The notes below the pieces were generated by a model that ran no database searches, was not told the DNA's origin, and saw only the letters and a list, made by a program, of their open reading frames with translations. Of a DNA stretch of 64,000 nt, positions 44,305 through 53,922 are shown one piece after another; the stretch's first letter is position 1, and the number at the start of each line of letters is the position of its first letter. Both the position numbers and the translations under genes were made by a program. Source of the DNA: an uncultured Paracoccaceae bacterium (GTDB lineage Bacteria > Pseudomonadota > Alphaproteobacteria > Rhodobacterales > Rhodobacteraceae); the NCBI GenBank assembly GCA_947502145.1, contig CANMYO010000001.1, positions 558,001-622,000 of the forward strand, written 5' to 3'.

Positions 44305-44341
44305 AGAAGACCCCCCGCAGAGAGATCAGCGGGGGGTCTTT
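44305..44341. terminator. Bidirectional terminator between the MDR gene and rplP
   Basis: AGACCCCCCGC (44308-44318) pairs with GCGGGGGGTCT (44329-44339) around a 10-base loop. Flanking AAAAGA on one side and TTT on the other give a U-rich end in both directions. It ends the convergent MDR transcript and the rplB-rplP transcript. Confidence 0.88.
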
Positions 44342-44401
44342 GGCAAGGCGGGTCGTAGTGACCCGGCCAAGCATTCTGTGCCGCAGAGGCGCGCGCGTGA
44401 C

Positions 44402-44815
44402 TTACCAGTCTTCGCGAACGACCGTGCGGGTCTTGATCGGCAGCTTCATCGCAGCAAGGCGCAGGGCCTCGCGTGCGACATCTTCGTTGACGCCGTCGAT
44501 TTCAAACATCACCCGACCGGGCTTTACCTTGCAGGCCCAGAAGTCGATGGAACCTTTACCCTTACCCATACGCACTTCGACGGGCTTGGAGGTCACGGGG
44601 GTGTCCGGGAAGATACGGATCCAGACGCGACCCTGACGTTTCATGTGACGTGTCATCGCACGACGGGCAGCTTCGATCTGGCGCGCGGTAATACGCTCAG
44701 GCTCGATCGCTTTCAGACCATAGGTGCCGAAGTTCAGGTCAGACCCGCCCTTCGCCAGACCTTTGATCCGGCCCTTGTGCAGCTTGCGGTGTTTTGTACG
44801 CTTTGGCTGAAGCAT
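44402..44815 (-). CDS. rplP: 50S ribosomal protein L16
   Basis: A 137-residue large-subunit protein at the peptidyl-transferase centre. [53 protein letters not shown] and [24 protein letters not shown] are standard L16. It is the last gene of the rplB-rpsS-rplV-rpsC-rplP unit, 13 bases after rpsC. The usual next genes (rpmC, rpsQ, rplN) are absent; a strong terminator follows. Confidence 0.98.
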   Translation of the reverse strand: MLQPKRTKHRKLHKGRIKGLAKGGSDLNFGTYGLKAIEPERITARQIEAARRAMTRHMKRQGRVWIRIFPDTPVTSKPVEVRMGKGKGSIDFWACKVKPGRVMFEIDGVNEDVAREALRLAAMKLPIKTRTVVREDW

Positions 44816-44828
44816 TGTTCAGGTCTCC

Positions 44829-45530
44829 TTAGCGACGTGGGCCGCGAGGGACAGCGCCCTCTTGCAGCTCAGCATGTTTGCGGTCACGTGCAGCCGGATC
44901 GTGTTCCATGATCTCACCTTTGAAGATCCAGACTTTGATCCCGATGATGCCATAAGGCGTCATCGCTTCGTACAGCGCATAGTCGATGTCGGCACGCAGC
45001 GTGTGCAGCGGCACACGGCCTTCGCGATACCATTCGGTCCGCGCGATTTCAGCACCGCCCAGACGCCCAGCAAGGTTCACCCGGATGCCGAGTGCGCCCA
45101 TACGCATGGAGTTCTGAACCGCACGCTTCATTGCACGGCGGAATGAGACACGACGCTCAAGCTGCTGACCGATGTTTTCGGCAACCAGGGCTGCGTCCAA
45201 CTCGGGCTTGCGCACTTCAACGATGTTGAGGTGCAATTCGCTGTCGGTCAGGTCGGCAAGTTTGCGACGCAGACCTTCGATGTCTGCCCCTTTCTTGCCG
45301 ATGATGACACCGGGACGGGCGGCGTGGATCGTGACGCGGCACTTTTTGTGTGGACGTTCGATGATCACGCGGCTGATGCCGGATTGCTTGCACTCTTTCT
45401 TGATGAAGTCCTTGATGGCAAGGTCTTCCAGCAAGAGATCGCCGTAGTCTTTGGTATCTGCATACCAGCGGCTGTCCCAGGTGCGGTTGACCTGAAGACG
45501 CATGCCGACGGGATTGACTTTGTTACCCAT
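44829..45530 (-). CDS. rpsC: 30S ribosomal protein S3
   Basis: A 233-residue small-subunit protein near the mRNA entry channel. [22 protein letters not shown], the KH domain around [31 protein letters not shown], and the C-terminal [20 protein letters not shown]-type region confirm it. Its start shares one base with the rplV stop, showing tight coupling. Confidence 0.98.
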   Translation of the reverse strand: MGNKVNPVGMRLQVNRTWDSRWYADTKDYGDLLLEDLAIKDFIKKECKQSGISRVIIERPHKKCRVTIHAARPGVIIGKKGADIEGLRRKLADLTDSELHLNIVEVRKPELDAALVAENIGQQLERRVSFRRAMKRAVQNSMRMGALGIRVNLAGRLGGAEIARTEWYREGRVPLHTLRADIDYALYEAMTPYGIIGIKVWIFKGEIMEHDPAARDRKHAELQEGAVPRGPRR

Positions 45531-45910
45531 TATGCTTGCTCCTCGACCTGGCGGACCACAATCGTGATCTCCGAAAATGGCTTGATGATCTTGCCGAAAC
45601 GACCACGTGCCCGCGGACGACCGCGTTTCATGATCAGGTTCTTACCGCAGTAAGCTTCGGCGACGACAAGTTCATCGACGTCCAGGTTGTGGTTGTTTTC
45701 TGCGTTGGCGATTGCGGACTGAAGGCACTTCTTCACATCCTCAGCGATCCGCTTTTTGGAGAAAGTCAGGTCGTTCAGCGCCTGTTCGACTTTCTTGCCA
45801 CGGATCAGACCGGCAACGAGGTTCAGTTTCTGCGGGGACGTGCGAAGCATGCGCAGTTTTGCCATTGCTTCGTTTTCGGCCACGCGGCGGGGATTCTTAT
45901 CCTTGCTCAT
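45530..45910 (-). CDS. rplV: 50S ribosomal protein L22
   Basis: A 126-residue protein lining the exit tunnel. [29 protein letters not shown] and the C-terminal hairpin [23 protein letters not shown] are characteristic. It is 3 bases after rpsS and overlaps rpsC by one base. Confidence 0.98.
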   Translation of the reverse strand: MSKDKNPRRVAENEAMAKLRMLRTSPQKLNLVAGLIRGKKVEQALNDLTFSKKRIAEDVKKCLQSAIANAENNHNLDVDELVVAEAYCGKNLIMKRGRPRARGRFGKIIKPFSEITIVVRQVEEQA

Positions 45911-45913
45911 GGC

Positions 45914-46192
45914 TTACTTCCGCTTCGCTTTTTTGTCAGCAGCATGGCCATAATAGGTACGGGTTGGGCTGAATTCGCCGAACTTCTGACCGATCATGTC
46001 TTCTGTGACGTTGACGGGGATATGCTTCTTGCCGTTGTAGACACCAAAGGTGAGGCCAACGAACTGAGGCAGGATAGTGGAACGACGCGACCAGATCTTG
46101 ATCACTTCGTTGCGGCCGCTTTCGCGCGATGCTTCTGCCTTCTTGAGGACATAGCTGTCGACGAACGGACCTTTCCAGACGGAACGAGCCAT
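45914..46192 (-). CDS. rpsS: 30S ribosomal protein S19
   Basis: A 92-residue head protein of the small subunit. [47 protein letters not shown] and [27 protein letters not shown] are standard. It is two bases after rplB in the same unit. Confidence 0.98.
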   Translation of the reverse strand: MARSVWKGPFVDSYVLKKAEASRESGRNEVIKIWSRRSTILPQFVGLTFGVYNGKKHIPVNVTEDMIGQKFGEFSPTRTYYGHAADKKAKRK

Positions 46193-46194
46193 AA

Positions 46195-47037
46195 TTAGCG
46201 ACCCTTCTTCTTGGCGTGACGCGAGCGGATGATAAGCTTTTGCGACGCTTTGTTGGTGTTACGGGTGCGTGCACCTTTGGTCGGCTTGCCCCAAGGGGTG
46301 ACCGGGTGACGACCACCAGAGGTCCGGCCTTCACCACCACCATGCGGGTGGTCGATCGGGTTCATCGCAACACCGCGGACAGAAGGACGAATGCCCTTGT
46401 GACGCATGCGGCCTGCTTTACCGTAGTTCTGGTTCGAGTTGTCGGGGTTGGACACCGCGCCGATCGTGGCGAGGCATTCCTGGCGCACCAGGCGCAGTTC
46501 GCCTGATGACAGGCGGATCTGGGCGTAGCCCCCGTCACGGCCAACGAACTGCGCATAAGTCCCGGCAGCACGGGCAATCTGGCCGCCTTTTCCGGGCTTG
46601 AGTTCGATGTTGTGAACGATCGTCCCGATGGGCATGCCAGAGAACGGCATCGCGTTGCCCGGCTTGATATCGGCCTTGGCGGCCGAGATGACCTTGTCAC
46701 CCACAGCCAGACGCTGCGGTGCGAGGATGTAATTCTGGGTTCCGTCTTCGTACTGGATCAGCGCGATGAATGCAGTGCGGTTCGGGTCATATTCGATCCG
46801 TGCGACAACGGCGGACATGTCCGTCTTGTTCCGTTTGAAATCGACGATGCGGTAAAGACGCTTTGCGCCCCCACCAATACGACGCGAGGTGATCCGTCCG
46901 GTGTTGTTCCGGCCGCCCGATTTGGTCAAACCCTGGGTGAGGGATTTGACAGGACGTCCTTTCCAAAGCTCCGAACGGTCGATCAGCACCAGCCCACGCT
47001 GGCCCGGCGTCGTCGGTTTATACGACTTGAGTGCCAT
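46195..47037 (-). CDS. rplB: 50S ribosomal protein L2
   Basis: A 280-residue core large-subunit protein. [45 protein letters not shown] and the conserved [29 protein letters not shown] loop, whose His supports peptidyl transfer, are visible. GGAAGAAG precedes the ATG. In the ancestral S10 order it follows rplW directly; here 2.5 kb separates them and a promoter lies about 190 bases upstream. It is therefore the first gene of an independently transcribed unit. Confidence 0.98.
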   Translation of the reverse strand: MALKSYKPTTPGQRGLVLIDRSELWKGRPVKSLTQGLTKSGGRNNTGRITSRRIGGGAKRLYRIVDFKRNKTDMSAVVARIEYDPNRTAFIALIQYEDGTQNYILAPQRLAVGDKVISAAKADIKPGNAMPFSGMPIGTIVHNIELKPGKGGQIARAAGTYAQFVGRDGGYAQIRLSSGELRLVRQECLATIGAVSNPDNSNQNYGKAGRMRHKGIRPSVRGVAMNPIDHPHGGGEGRTSGGRHPVTPWGKPTKGARTRNTNKASQKLIIRSRHAKKKGR

Positions 47038-47119
47038 GTTAGCTTCTTCCGTTTGCTTGGCGGGGTCAGATGACCCCTATGTGGTTAAGGCCCCCGTAGG
47101 TGCCCGGTTCTTTGTGCAA

Positions 47120-47172
47120 GCCGGTCTAAAGCCCGGCCTACGGTGTGTTGGTAGGCCGGGCTTTAGACCGGC
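47120..47172. repeat. 22-bp perfect inverted repeat upstream of rplB
   Basis: Arms at 47120-47141 and 47151-47172 are perfectly complementary over 22 bases around a 9-base loop; the core of each arm contains CCGGGCTTTAGACCGG-type sequence. It lies between the rplB promoter and the gene, so it would be in the 5' UTR. It resembles a REP-like palindromic unit. It could affect mRNA stability or translation. Confidence 0.75.
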
Positions 47173-47177
47173 AACCG

Positions 47178-47213
47178 CCACAAACACACAGCCCCGGACG
47201 AATCCGAGGCTGG
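47178..47213 (+). repeat. 36-bp direct repeat, left copy
   Basis: Begins CCACAAACACACAGCCCCGG and ends AATCCGAGGCTGG. It matches 48262-48297 at 32 of 36 positions. It lies just downstream of the -10 of the rplB promoter, between the promoter and the hairpin. Confidence 0.75.
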
Positions 47214-47225
47214 GCGAATGGGCGG

Positions 47226-47254
47226 GGTATAGGGGGGTTGGGGGTGCGTGGCAA
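47226..47254 (-). promoter_or_regulatory. Promoter of rplB unit
   Basis: On the minus strand: -35 TTGCCA (47249-47254), a 17-bp C-rich spacer containing CCAAC, and -10 TATACC (47226-47231), followed by a GC-rich discriminator. The same architecture occurs before rpsJ and rpsL. Transcription would start near 47219 and read through the hairpin into rplB. Confidence 0.7.
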
Positions 47255-47345
47255 GGGGGTGCAACTGTTCATTGTCAGATCAGTGACGACAGGCAAATGT
47301 CCGCTTTGCGGGACGTTGCTGCCATTGGGAGACGTCGCTCGAAGG

Positions 47346-48119
47346 TCAGCTTTTGGATTTGAGCACCCAATCTTGTGCTTTGATTTCGAGAGTTTCATCT
47401 TTCAGGTAAAAATGAAAATGCTTGCCCCCTACGCCCTCCATCTTGATCCAAGGAGTAGAGTTCATGTTGTCTCGGGTGTCGCCTGAAATTTCGTAGAACT
47501 CACCCCATTCTGGTGCAAGCCCACTGAAACGGCACTGACCCGAATACCAGCCTTCGTCGTTTACTGACGTAACGCGATAGTTGGAGCAGTTTACGAAGCT
47601 AACAGAGATTTCGGGAACTTTCTCGTATTGGCGATAGGCATACGGATTTGGCTTCATGCGAGCAATCAGCTCATCTCCGTTTTTCTTCAGCCTGAGACCG
47701 ACATCGTTCGGATGAGCGTTCCAGTCTTCATTCAGTCGAGTGAACGTGGGAAGGTCGTCAGTCTTGAAATGCCATGGCAAATTGCTTTTTGGCGTCCAAG
47801 TGACCCAAAGACGGTTTGGATGACGTGCTAACGTCTTCAGTTCGTCCGTTGGCTCGTTGACGAGTACGCCGATACTGCCAAGACCAATCAGTGGCCAGCC
47901 AGTCAAACAGCTTCGCATCCGCTGTCTATCAACTTGTGTAATCAGCAGATTACGGTTTGCCACCCTAAGCACATCCCCAATCTCAGGAACGTGCGTAAGT
48001 TGATCGAGCATCAGAACGGACTGAGGTTGCCCAGAACCATCGGTAGGCAGGCTGAATATGTCGGTCAGGCGACCCTTCGGTTTGTGCATCCTCGGCCTCA
48101 TAGAAATTCTTGCTACCAA
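47346..48119 (-). CDS. Orphan hypothetical protein inserted in the S10 cluster
   Basis: A 257-codon protein of unknown function with no signal peptide or membrane segment. It contains tryptophan-rich stretches (NRLWVTWTPKSNLPWHF, DEGWYSGQCRFSGLAPEWGEFYEISG) and ends KDETLEIKAQDWVLKSKS. The first codon at 48119 is TTG; ATGs at 48101 and 48089 are alternatives, the latter having GAGG nearby. Codon use is AT-richer than in the neighbours, consistent with acquisition. It is flanked by the 36-bp direct repeat. I do not recognise any family. Confidence 0.65.
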   Translation of the reverse strand: MVARISMRPRMHKPKGRLTDIFSLPTDGSGQPQSVLMLDQLTHVPEIGDVLRVANRNLLITQVDRQRMRSCLTGWPLIGLGSIGVLVNEPTDELKTLARHPNRLWVTWTPKSNLPWHFKTDDLPTFTRLNEDWNAHPNDVGLRLKKNGDELIARMKPNPYAYRQYEKVPEISVSFVNCSNYRVTSVNDEGWYSGQCRFSGLAPEWGEFYEISGDTRDNMNSTPWIKMEGVGGKHFHFYLKDETLEIKAQDWVLKSKS

Positions 48120-48433
48120 ATACGAAGACAGACAGTTTGTCGATTTTGTTCATCATAGCAGGCCTTCGTGCGCCGCGCAGCATCGGTCAAAATGGGCTCA
48201 GAACAGAAATTCGGAACAAGCCGAAGGGGCCGGGCGGGCGTAGGTATAGAGTTGGCTTGCACCACAAACATACAGCGCCGGGCTAATCCGAGGCTGGTTG
48301 GATTGGGGCAGATTTGGCAAGGTTTTGGTCGGGGTGGCAAGGCGGCGTTTGAGCTGGCCTTGGTCGGGAGGTTTGGGTACGTTCCAACCAAACAATTCAT
48401 ATTACACGTAAATTCAAATTTGAGCCCCTTCTG
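48120..48433. other. Divergent intergenic region with the right repeat copy
   Basis: This 314-base gap lies between the orphan gene (minus) and the thermonuclease (plus). It contains the right copy of the 36-bp repeat. A TTGCCA -35-like word follows on the minus strand at about 48335-48340, but without a TATAC -10. No other feature is seen. Confidence 0.6.
48262..48297 (+). repeat. 36-bp direct repeat, right copy
   Basis: Differs from the left copy (47178-47213) at positions 10, 16, 21 and 23 of the unit. Downstream both copies also share a TGGCAAGG word 36-38 bases later, so the duplicated segment may have been about 80 bases long and has diverged. Together they bracket the orphan gene. Confidence 0.7.
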
Positions 48434-49051
48434 ATGACTCCCGGTTTTACCCCGCTACTCGCCCTCCTCGTAATCATTGCAGCCGTCGCTATCGGCATCC
48501 TGATTAATGGGCAATCATACAGCAATACCCAACAGGACAGGACGCCCGACCGCGCGACAAGAGCCAATGCTGGTGGCACGCCTCCCTTTGATTCAACACA
48601 TTCCAAACCTACAAAGACCCGTCCGCGTGTCGTTGGCAAAGCCTACGTCGTTGATGGTGACACGATCAAGATTGGGCAATTGCAAATCAGGCTATTTGGC
48701 ATCGACGCCCCAGAGCTCGACCACCCCTACGGCAAGAAATCAAAGTGGGCACTGCACAGGCTATGCAAGGGTCAGCAGATAAGAGCGGAGATCACGGATA
48801 CCGACAATCACGGACGGACCGTTGCGCGCTGTTTCTTGAATGACGGGCGTGACCTGTCAGAGGAGATGGTCAGCCTAGGGCTGGCCATTGACTGGCCAAA
48901 GTTCTCGGGCGGTCGCTATGCGAAGTTCGAAGTTCATGACGCTCGCAAGAGAATGTTTCTCGCCGACGCACGCCAAAAAGGTCGCATGGATATCTGGGTG
49001 CGGTTCGAGAAAAGACAACAGGCAATGCGCGCTCAGAAATCTGGAAATTAG
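48434..49051 (+). CDS. Membrane-anchored thermonuclease (SNase) family protein
   Basis: A 205-residue protein with an N-terminal membrane segment (FTPLLALLVIIAAVAIGILI) and a staphylococcal-nuclease domain from about residue 65. AYVVDGDTIKIGQLQIRLFGIDAPELDHPYGKKS has the calcium/catalytic DGDT and IDAPE motifs, and NHGRTVARCF the second active-site Arg. It may degrade extracellular or periplasmic DNA or RNA. It is on the opposite strand from the ribosomal genes and convergent with DUF2200, which marks the region as inserted. Confidence 0.87.
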   Translation: MTPGFTPLLALLVIIAAVAIGILINGQSYSNTQQDRTPDRATRANAGGTPPFDSTHSKPTKTRPRVVGKAYVVDGDTIKIGQLQIRLFGIDAPELDHPYGKKSKWALHRLCKGQQIRAEITDTDNHGRTVARCFLNDGRDLSEEMVSLGLAIDWPKFSGGRYAKFEVHDARKRMFLADARQKGRMDIWVRFEKRQQAMRAQKSGN

Positions 49052-49061
49052 CTGAAACAGA

Positions 49062-49412
49062 TCAGGGTATCCTAAAGATATTCTCGTACTTCTTCCCGCG
49101 CGCGAGTTCATCAATCATCTTGTCCAGATACCTGATCTCGCGCATCAGGGGGTCTGCGATGTCCTCAACCCGGTGGCCGCAGACGACGCCTTTGATCAGG
49201 GTCCGGTTGGGGTTCATCGCGGGAGCCTGCGCGAAGAAGGCCTCAAAATCGCGTTTGTCGTCGAGGGCGGCTGATAAACCATCGGCGTCATAGCCGGTGA
49301 GCCAGTGGATGATCTCATCCACCTGGGCCTTGGTCCGGTCCTTCTTTTCCGCCTTGCTGACGTAGTGCGGGTAGACGGATGCAAAGCTCATCTTAAACAC
49401 GGGGTGTGACAT
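49062..49412 (-). CDS. DUF2200 family protein
   Basis: A 116-residue protein matching DUF2200: [37 protein letters not shown] and [36 protein letters not shown]. Function unknown. It lies between the rplW terminator and the thermonuclease, whose end is 10 bases away. It has no promoter I can identify with confidence. Confidence 0.85.
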   Translation of the reverse strand: MSHPVFKMSFASVYPHYVSKAEKKDRTKAQVDEIIHWLTGYDADGLSAALDDKRDFEAFFAQAPAMNPNRTLIKGVVCGHRVEDIADPLMREIRYLDKMIDELARGKKYENIFRIP

Positions 49413-49497
49413 GGCCCCTACTCTAACAGATCAACCGAGTTGGCAGAAGCCTGCACCGGTGTGGTGGGCAGATTGTCCACCCTACGGGCCGCCATGT

Positions 49498-49526
49498 AAA
49501 AAGCCCCGCCGGAGGGGCGGGGCTTT
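49498..49526 (-). terminator. Intrinsic terminator after rplW
   Basis: AAAGCCCCGCC (49500-49510) pairs with GGCGGGGCTTT (49516-49526) around GGAGG. On the minus strand the stem is followed by five U (49498-49502). It sits 22 bases after the rplW stop and would end the rpsJ-rplW transcript before the inserted genes. Confidence 0.9.
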
Positions 49527-49547
49527 CAATTCACAACGCAGGTCTGA

Positions 49548-49844
49548 TTACAGACCGGTGTTCACGTCGATTGTGTTGCCTTCTTCAAGCGTCACGTAGG
49601 CTTTCTTGACGTCTTTGCGGGTGCCGAGGCTACCGCGGAAGCGTTTGACTTTGCCTTTGGTGATTGTCGTGTTGACCGCTTTGACCTTGACACCAAACAG
49701 GGTTTCGATCGCCTGTTTGATCTGGGGTTTGTTGGCATCGATCGCGACTTCGAAAACAACGGCGTTGGACTCAGAGGCCATGGTTGCTTTTTCAGTGATG
49801 ATCGGCTTGCGGATCACGTCGTAATGTTCTGGTTTCGCGCTCAT
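49548..49844 (-). CDS. rplW: 50S ribosomal protein L23
   Basis: A 98-residue protein at the tunnel exit, the docking site for trigger factor and [54 protein letters not shown] identify it. It overlaps rplD by four bases. It is the last gene of the rpsJ-rplC-rplD-rplW unit here. Confidence 0.98.
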   Translation of the reverse strand: MSAKPEHYDVIRKPIITEKATMASESNAVVFEVAIDANKPQIKQAIETLFGVKVKAVNTTITKGKVKRFRGSLGTRKDVKKAYVTLEEGNTIDVNTGL

Positions 49845-50461
49845 GCTAGGCGAGCCTCCAGTGCTTCGACACCCGCTTTGGTCAGCACAAGCGTGTCCGA
49901 CTTGAGGATGTCATAGACGTTGGCACCCTGCGAGGGCAGCACGTCCAGGTTTGCAAGGTTACGCGCAGCGCGCGCAAATTCGGCGTTCACTTCGGCACCG
50001 TCGATGATCAGCGCACGCTTCCAGCCACGTTCGTTGACCTGTTTGGCCAGCGCTGTGGTTTTGGCGTCCTTGACGTCGATGCTGTCGATGACAACGAGCT
50101 CACCCGCCGCTTGCTTGGCTGACAGCGCGTGGCGCAGGCCCAGTTTGCGGAACTTCTTGGTCAGCTCGTGACCGTGGCTACGCGGGGTTGGCCCCTTGTA
50201 AACACCACCGGACCGGAAGATCGGCGCGCCGCGAGACCCGTGACGTGCGCCACCGGTGCCCTTTTGGCGATAGATCTTCTTGGTCGAGTAGGACACTTCG
50301 GAGCGGCCCAACACGTCATGTGTCCCCTGCTGGGCGTTGTTACGCTGCCAGCGCACAACACGGTGCAGGATGTCCTTGCGTGGCTCAAGACCAAAGATCG
50401 CGTCGCTCAGTTCGACGGACCCGGCTTTCTTGCCGTCCAGATTGATTGCATCAGCCTTCAT
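49841..50461 (-). CDS. rplD: 50S ribosomal protein L4
   Basis: A 206-residue protein lining the exit tunnel; in some bacteria it also represses the S10 operon. [55 protein letters not shown] is the L4 tunnel-loop region. The start at 50461 ([18 protein letters not shown]) overlaps the rplC stop by 11 bases; an upstream ATG would extend deeper into rplC. Confidence 0.97.
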   Translation of the reverse strand: MKADAINLDGKKAGSVELSDAIFGLEPRKDILHRVVRWQRNNAQQGTHDVLGRSEVSYSTKKIYRQKGTGGARHGSRGAPIFRSGGVYKGPTPRSHGHELTKKFRKLGLRHALSAKQAAGELVVIDSIDVKDAKTTALAKQVNERGWKRALIIDGAEVNAEFARAARNLANLDVLPSQGANVYDILKSDTLVLTKAGVEALEARLA

Positions 50462-51308
50462 TTTTATCACCCTCGTTTGCGGCATCATCTGCCGGGGCTT
50501 CGGTCGCGGCTTCGGCTTCGGCAGCTTCCAGTGCGGCCTGTTCTGCTTCGGCTGCGGCCTTTGCGGCGGCTTCCTCTTCAGCGGCGGCTGCGGCGGCAGC
50601 TTCTGCGGCCAGACGCTCGGCCTCTTCCTTCATGGATTTCAGGCCAGCAGGGTAGATCACGTTTTCGGGTGTCGGCTTTTTCACCGCATCCTTGACTGTG
50701 ACCCAGCCACCCTTGGAGCCCGGAACCGCGCCCTTGACCATGATCAGGCCACGGTCGGCATCGGTGCGCACAACCTGCAGGTTCTGCGTGGTGACCTTGG
50801 CGGCACCCATGTGACCGGCCATCTTCTTGCCTTTGAAGATACGGCCCGGATCCTGACACTGACCTGTCGAACCATGCGAACGGTGGCTGATCGAGACACC
50901 GTGTGTCGCGCGCAAACCGCCGAAGTTGTGACGTTTCATCGCACCGGCAAAACCTTTACCGATTGATGTCCCGGCGACGTCAACATACTGGCCTTCGAAG
51001 TAGTGGTTGGCGGTGATTTCTTCACCGACGGCGATCAGGTTCTCTTCGGCAACGCGGAACTCAGCGACCTTGCGCTTTGGTTCAACCTTGGCTGCCGCGA
51101 AGTGGCCTTTCATCGCCTTGGAGACGCGACGCACTTTGGCCGCACCTGCGCCAAGCTGCACCGCGGTATAGCCGTCTTTGTCGGCGGTCCGCTGCATGAT
51201 CACTTGCAGGTTCTCAAGGGCGAGCACAGTCACGGGGATCTGCTTGCCGTCTTCCATGAACAGGCGGGTCATCCCCACCTTTTTTGCGATAAGTCCTGTA
51301 CGGAGCAT
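50451..51308 (-). CDS. rplC: 50S ribosomal protein L3 with Ala/Glu-rich C-terminal extension
   Basis: The first 225 residues are L3: [65 protein letters not shown] with the methylated Gln around residue 150, and [18 protein letters not shown]. Beyond that come about 60 extra residues rich in alanine and glutamate ([23 protein letters not shown] and onward), ending in a disordered acidic tail. Typical L3 is about 210 residues. The extension probably forms a surface helix. It is 12 bases after rpsJ. Confidence 0.97.
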   Translation of the reverse strand: MLRTGLIAKKVGMTRLFMEDGKQIPVTVLALENLQVIMQRTADKDGYTAVQLGAGAAKVRRVSKAMKGHFAAAKVEPKRKVAEFRVAEENLIAVGEEITANHYFEGQYVDVAGTSIGKGFAGAMKRHNFGGLRATHGVSISHRSHGSTGQCQDPGRIFKGKKMAGHMGAAKVTTQNLQVVRTDADRGLIMVKGAVPGSKGGWVTVKDAVKKPTPENVIYPAGLKSMKEEAERLAAEAAAAAAAEEEAAAKAAAEAEQAALEAAEAEAATEAPADDAANEGDKNEG

Positions 51309-51320
51309 CTATGACCCTCC

Positions 51321-51635
<315 letters not shown>

Positions 51636-51790
51636 TTCATCACCCTTTAACTAGGGCCTAGATCGGAGAGGAAGACATACGCTCATCGCAGGCCCTCATC
51701 GCGTCTTGTTGTACCGAAGGTGCGCACACCGTTCGATACGTAGGTCCAACGGAAAAGGGCGCGCGAGGCGCACCCTTGTTGGATAGCGGG

Positions 51791-51819
51791 CGTATAGGGG
51801 TTGGGGCGTGTCCGCGCAA
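51791..51819 (-). promoter_or_regulatory. Promoter of the rpsJ unit
   Basis: On the minus strand: -35 TTGCGC (51814-51819), a 17-bp spacer GGACACGCCCCAACCCC, -10 TATACG (51791-51796), then CCCGCTATCC as discriminator. It lies between the nicO stop at 51846 and rpsJ, about 155 bases before the rpsJ ATG. It matches the rpsL and rplB promoters in spacing and in the CCAAC word. Confidence 0.75.
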
Positions 51820-51845
51820 GTGCTTTTTCGCACGATTGCGGTGGA

Positions 51846-52766
51846 TCAGAGCGTGCGCAGCATCAGTTGCAGGGCCAGGGCGACCACAAGCGCACCGACC
51901 AGCACTTCGGCCAGCGCCATCAACCGGGCAGTGCCGGTGCTACCGGCGGCCTGGGCCAGTGCGCTTTCGCGCAGGCCGGTGGCGGCAAAGGCGACGATGC
52001 CGGTAAAGGCCGCCGTGCCCAGCCCCATGACGATCGCGCCGATGATGCCGGCCCAGTCCAGTCCAAAGGCGTGAGTCAGGATCAGCAGGAACAGCGCCCC
52101 GGTGCAGGGCCGGATCGCAATCGCCGCGATCACCGCCAGCGCGTCACGCCATGAGCGTACCGCGGCCGCCTGTTCTGGGGTCGGGCCATGGGCGTGGCCG
52201 CAGCTTGCGCAGACACCGTCGTGATCATGGGCGTGGTGGTGGTGGTGATGGTGCGGGTCCGGTGCCGGGCGCAGATATCGCCAGAGCTTGCGCGCGCCCC
52301 GCAGCAGCAACCAGGCCCCGACCCCGGCAATCAGCGCATAGCTGAGCGGCGCCATCACCTGATCCGCAACGCCGGTCATCTGTGCCCGGCCCCAGCCCAG
52401 CCCCCAAAGGGCGACGTAGACCAGCACGATGGCGGTGACTGCCTGCGCCAGCGAGGACGCCACCGCCAGCCCTACCAGCCGTCGGACCGGCACCCGGGTG
52501 CCAAGACCATAGCCGCCGATCACCAGTTTCCCGTGCCCCGGCCCCGCCGCATGAACAAAGCCATAGGCGGCACAAAGACCCCAAAGCGCGGCAAGTGCAC
52601 CCGGCTCACCACTGCGCAGGGCCCGCAAGGTGGCGGCCATGCCATTTTGCACCTCACGCTGGGTCGTGAGCGCCCAGCGATTGACCTCGCCCGCCCCGCC
52701 AAAGCCCCAGAGCCAGATGGCGATGGCCGACAGAACAAGCAGGAGTGTCAGGCTCAGGATGCGCAT
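51846..52766 (-). CDS. Nickel/cobalt transporter (NicO/RcnA-like)
   Basis: A 306-residue membrane protein with about six helices. The N-terminal part shows [15 protein letters not shown], a metal-site motif of the NicO family. A His-rich loop around residues 170-195 ([15 protein letters not shown], then CASCGHAHG) probably collects nickel or cobalt. The last third has the helix [13 protein letters not shown]. Direction of transport (import or efflux) cannot be told. It follows the DUF1007 protein with a 13-base overlap, the standard pair for this family. Confidence 0.9.
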   Translation of the reverse strand: MRILSLTLLLVLSAIAIWLWGFGGAGEVNRWALTTQREVQNGMAATLRALRSGEPGALAALWGLCAAYGFVHAAGPGHGKLVIGGYGLGTRVPVRRLVGLAVASSLAQAVTAIVLVYVALWGLGWGRAQMTGVADQVMAPLSYALIAGVGAWLLLRGARKLWRYLRPAPDPHHHHHHHAHDHDGVCASCGHAHGPTPEQAAAVRSWRDALAVIAAIAIRPCTGALFLLILTHAFGLDWAGIIGAIVMGLGTAAFTGIVAFAATGLRESALAQAAGSTGTARLMALAEVLVGALVVALALQLMLRTL

Positions 52767-53398
52767 GTCACGTCGATGATTTCGGCGAACTCAGCGCCAA
52801 CTTCGGGAAATTCCTCGTCCGGGCCGACATCAGCAGCCGCACGCCCATAGAGCAGTTCTTCGACCTTCGAATAGGCGGTGTTGAGATCGGGTGCCGTGAT
52901 CTGCACGGTGCAATCTTCACGGCCTGTGATTCTGACGGGACCGTTCAGATGATAGGCGATGTAGTAGAACGGGTCGTAGACCCGCAGCCGCAGCGGCGCA
53001 TCAGCGGCATCCATCAGCGGACGGACGTGAACCTCGCGCACGATGCCGGCGTCAAATGACATGCGGTGGTCCCGGGGCGGGCCAAGGGTGACGGGCGCGC
53101 CGTTCTGCACCACCTCAAGGTCGCCACCAAAATCGGCCGGCCAGGTGGTGACGGCCTCGGCCAGGATGGTTTCTTCGGCGCGGGTCAGAACCATGTCGCC
53201 ATCCAGGTCGATACCCAGATCGGTGGTCAGCAAAAGCGAGAAATAATCGTCGTAAATCCACGCAACCTGCACGCCTGTTGGACGGTCGCCTTCGTAGATC
53301 ACGGTCACGTCGACGGCCACAAACAGATGCGGATGCGCCAGCGCCGTGGTGCTGGGCAGCAGTGCAAGGGCAACGGCGGTGAGAACGCGGGTCAACAT
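52754..53398 (-). CDS. DUF1007 exported protein, partner of the NicO transporter
   Basis: A 214-residue periplasmic protein with signal peptide [21 protein letters not shown] followed by [16 protein letters not shown]. The AHPH motif at the mature N-terminus probably binds metal. Homologues nearly always neighbour NicO/RcnA transporters and are thought to assist nickel or cobalt handling. The ATG at 53398 is chosen because it starts the signal peptide; the frame is open further upstream. It is the first gene of the pair. Confidence 0.88.
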   Translation of the reverse strand: MLTRVLTAVALALLPSTTALAHPHLFVAVDVTVIYEGDRPTGVQVAWIYDDYFSLLLTTDLGIDLDGDMVLTRAEETILAEAVTTWPADFGGDLEVVQNGAPVTLGPPRDHRMSFDAGIVREVHVRPLMDAADAPLRLRVYDPFYYIAYHLNGPVRITGREDCTVQITAPDLNTAYSKVEELLYGRAAADVGPDEEFPEVGAEFAEIIDVTCAS

Positions 53399-53597
53399 GT
53401 CCCTTGAGGTAAGGCAATGCCGGTTGCGCGGCAAGGGAGCGAGTGGTGGCGATGGCAGTTGGTTGCTGAAATGGGGGAAGTAGAAATACGCCTGTTTTGC
53501 TGGAAACTCTGTTGACCCATCGCTGGCCAAGAATACAGCTTCATTCGAACGACGGTTTAGTCCACCCTCAAGCACTTAGGTGAAGGAAGAGACAAGT

Positions 53598-53922
53598 ATG
53601 GACCAAGAGACACGTTTTGCAAAAGACATCGTAGCACACGCTTTTGACCAGGCGGTTGACGTGGTGACGAGAGTGTCCGCAGATTACAAATCGCGACTCA
53701 AGAATGCCATCGGCGATTTAGATTGGCACGGGGCAAGCCCTGAACTTATCAAACCTCGAATTAGATTCACGGTTTGAGTTTGACGTCATTGCATGCGACA
53801 AAAATGATGAGAGGAATAGAATTCAATTCGACACTCCTATTTCTGCGCAGTTATTCAAAGATAGGTGGTTGAGCCGTCACTCAAAATACTCTGAAGAGGT
53901 CAGAAATTGGTGTCCCGATTAG
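53598..53922 (+). pseudogene. Frameshifted small hypothetical gene
   Basis: From 53598 one frame encodes MDQETRFAKDIVAHAFDQAV and onward to ...IGDLDWHG, then runs into non-matching residues and a stop at 53777. The +1 frame from about 53735 encodes NLSNLELDSRFEFDVIACDK, continuing to ...SEEVRNWCPD and a TAG at 53922. Removing one G from the GGGG at 53730-53733 joins the two into a 107-residue protein. Either the gene has decayed or the G-run is a sequencing error. No family recognised; AT-richer than neighbours. Confidence 0.55.

Larger units (their letters stand above)
47038..47345. other. rplB leader region
   Basis: This 308-base gap has no gene. It holds, from the rplB side outward, the ribosome-binding site, the 22-bp inverted repeat, the left copy of the 36-bp repeat and the promoter. 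The rest (47255-47345) shows nothing I can identify. Confidence 0.7.
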
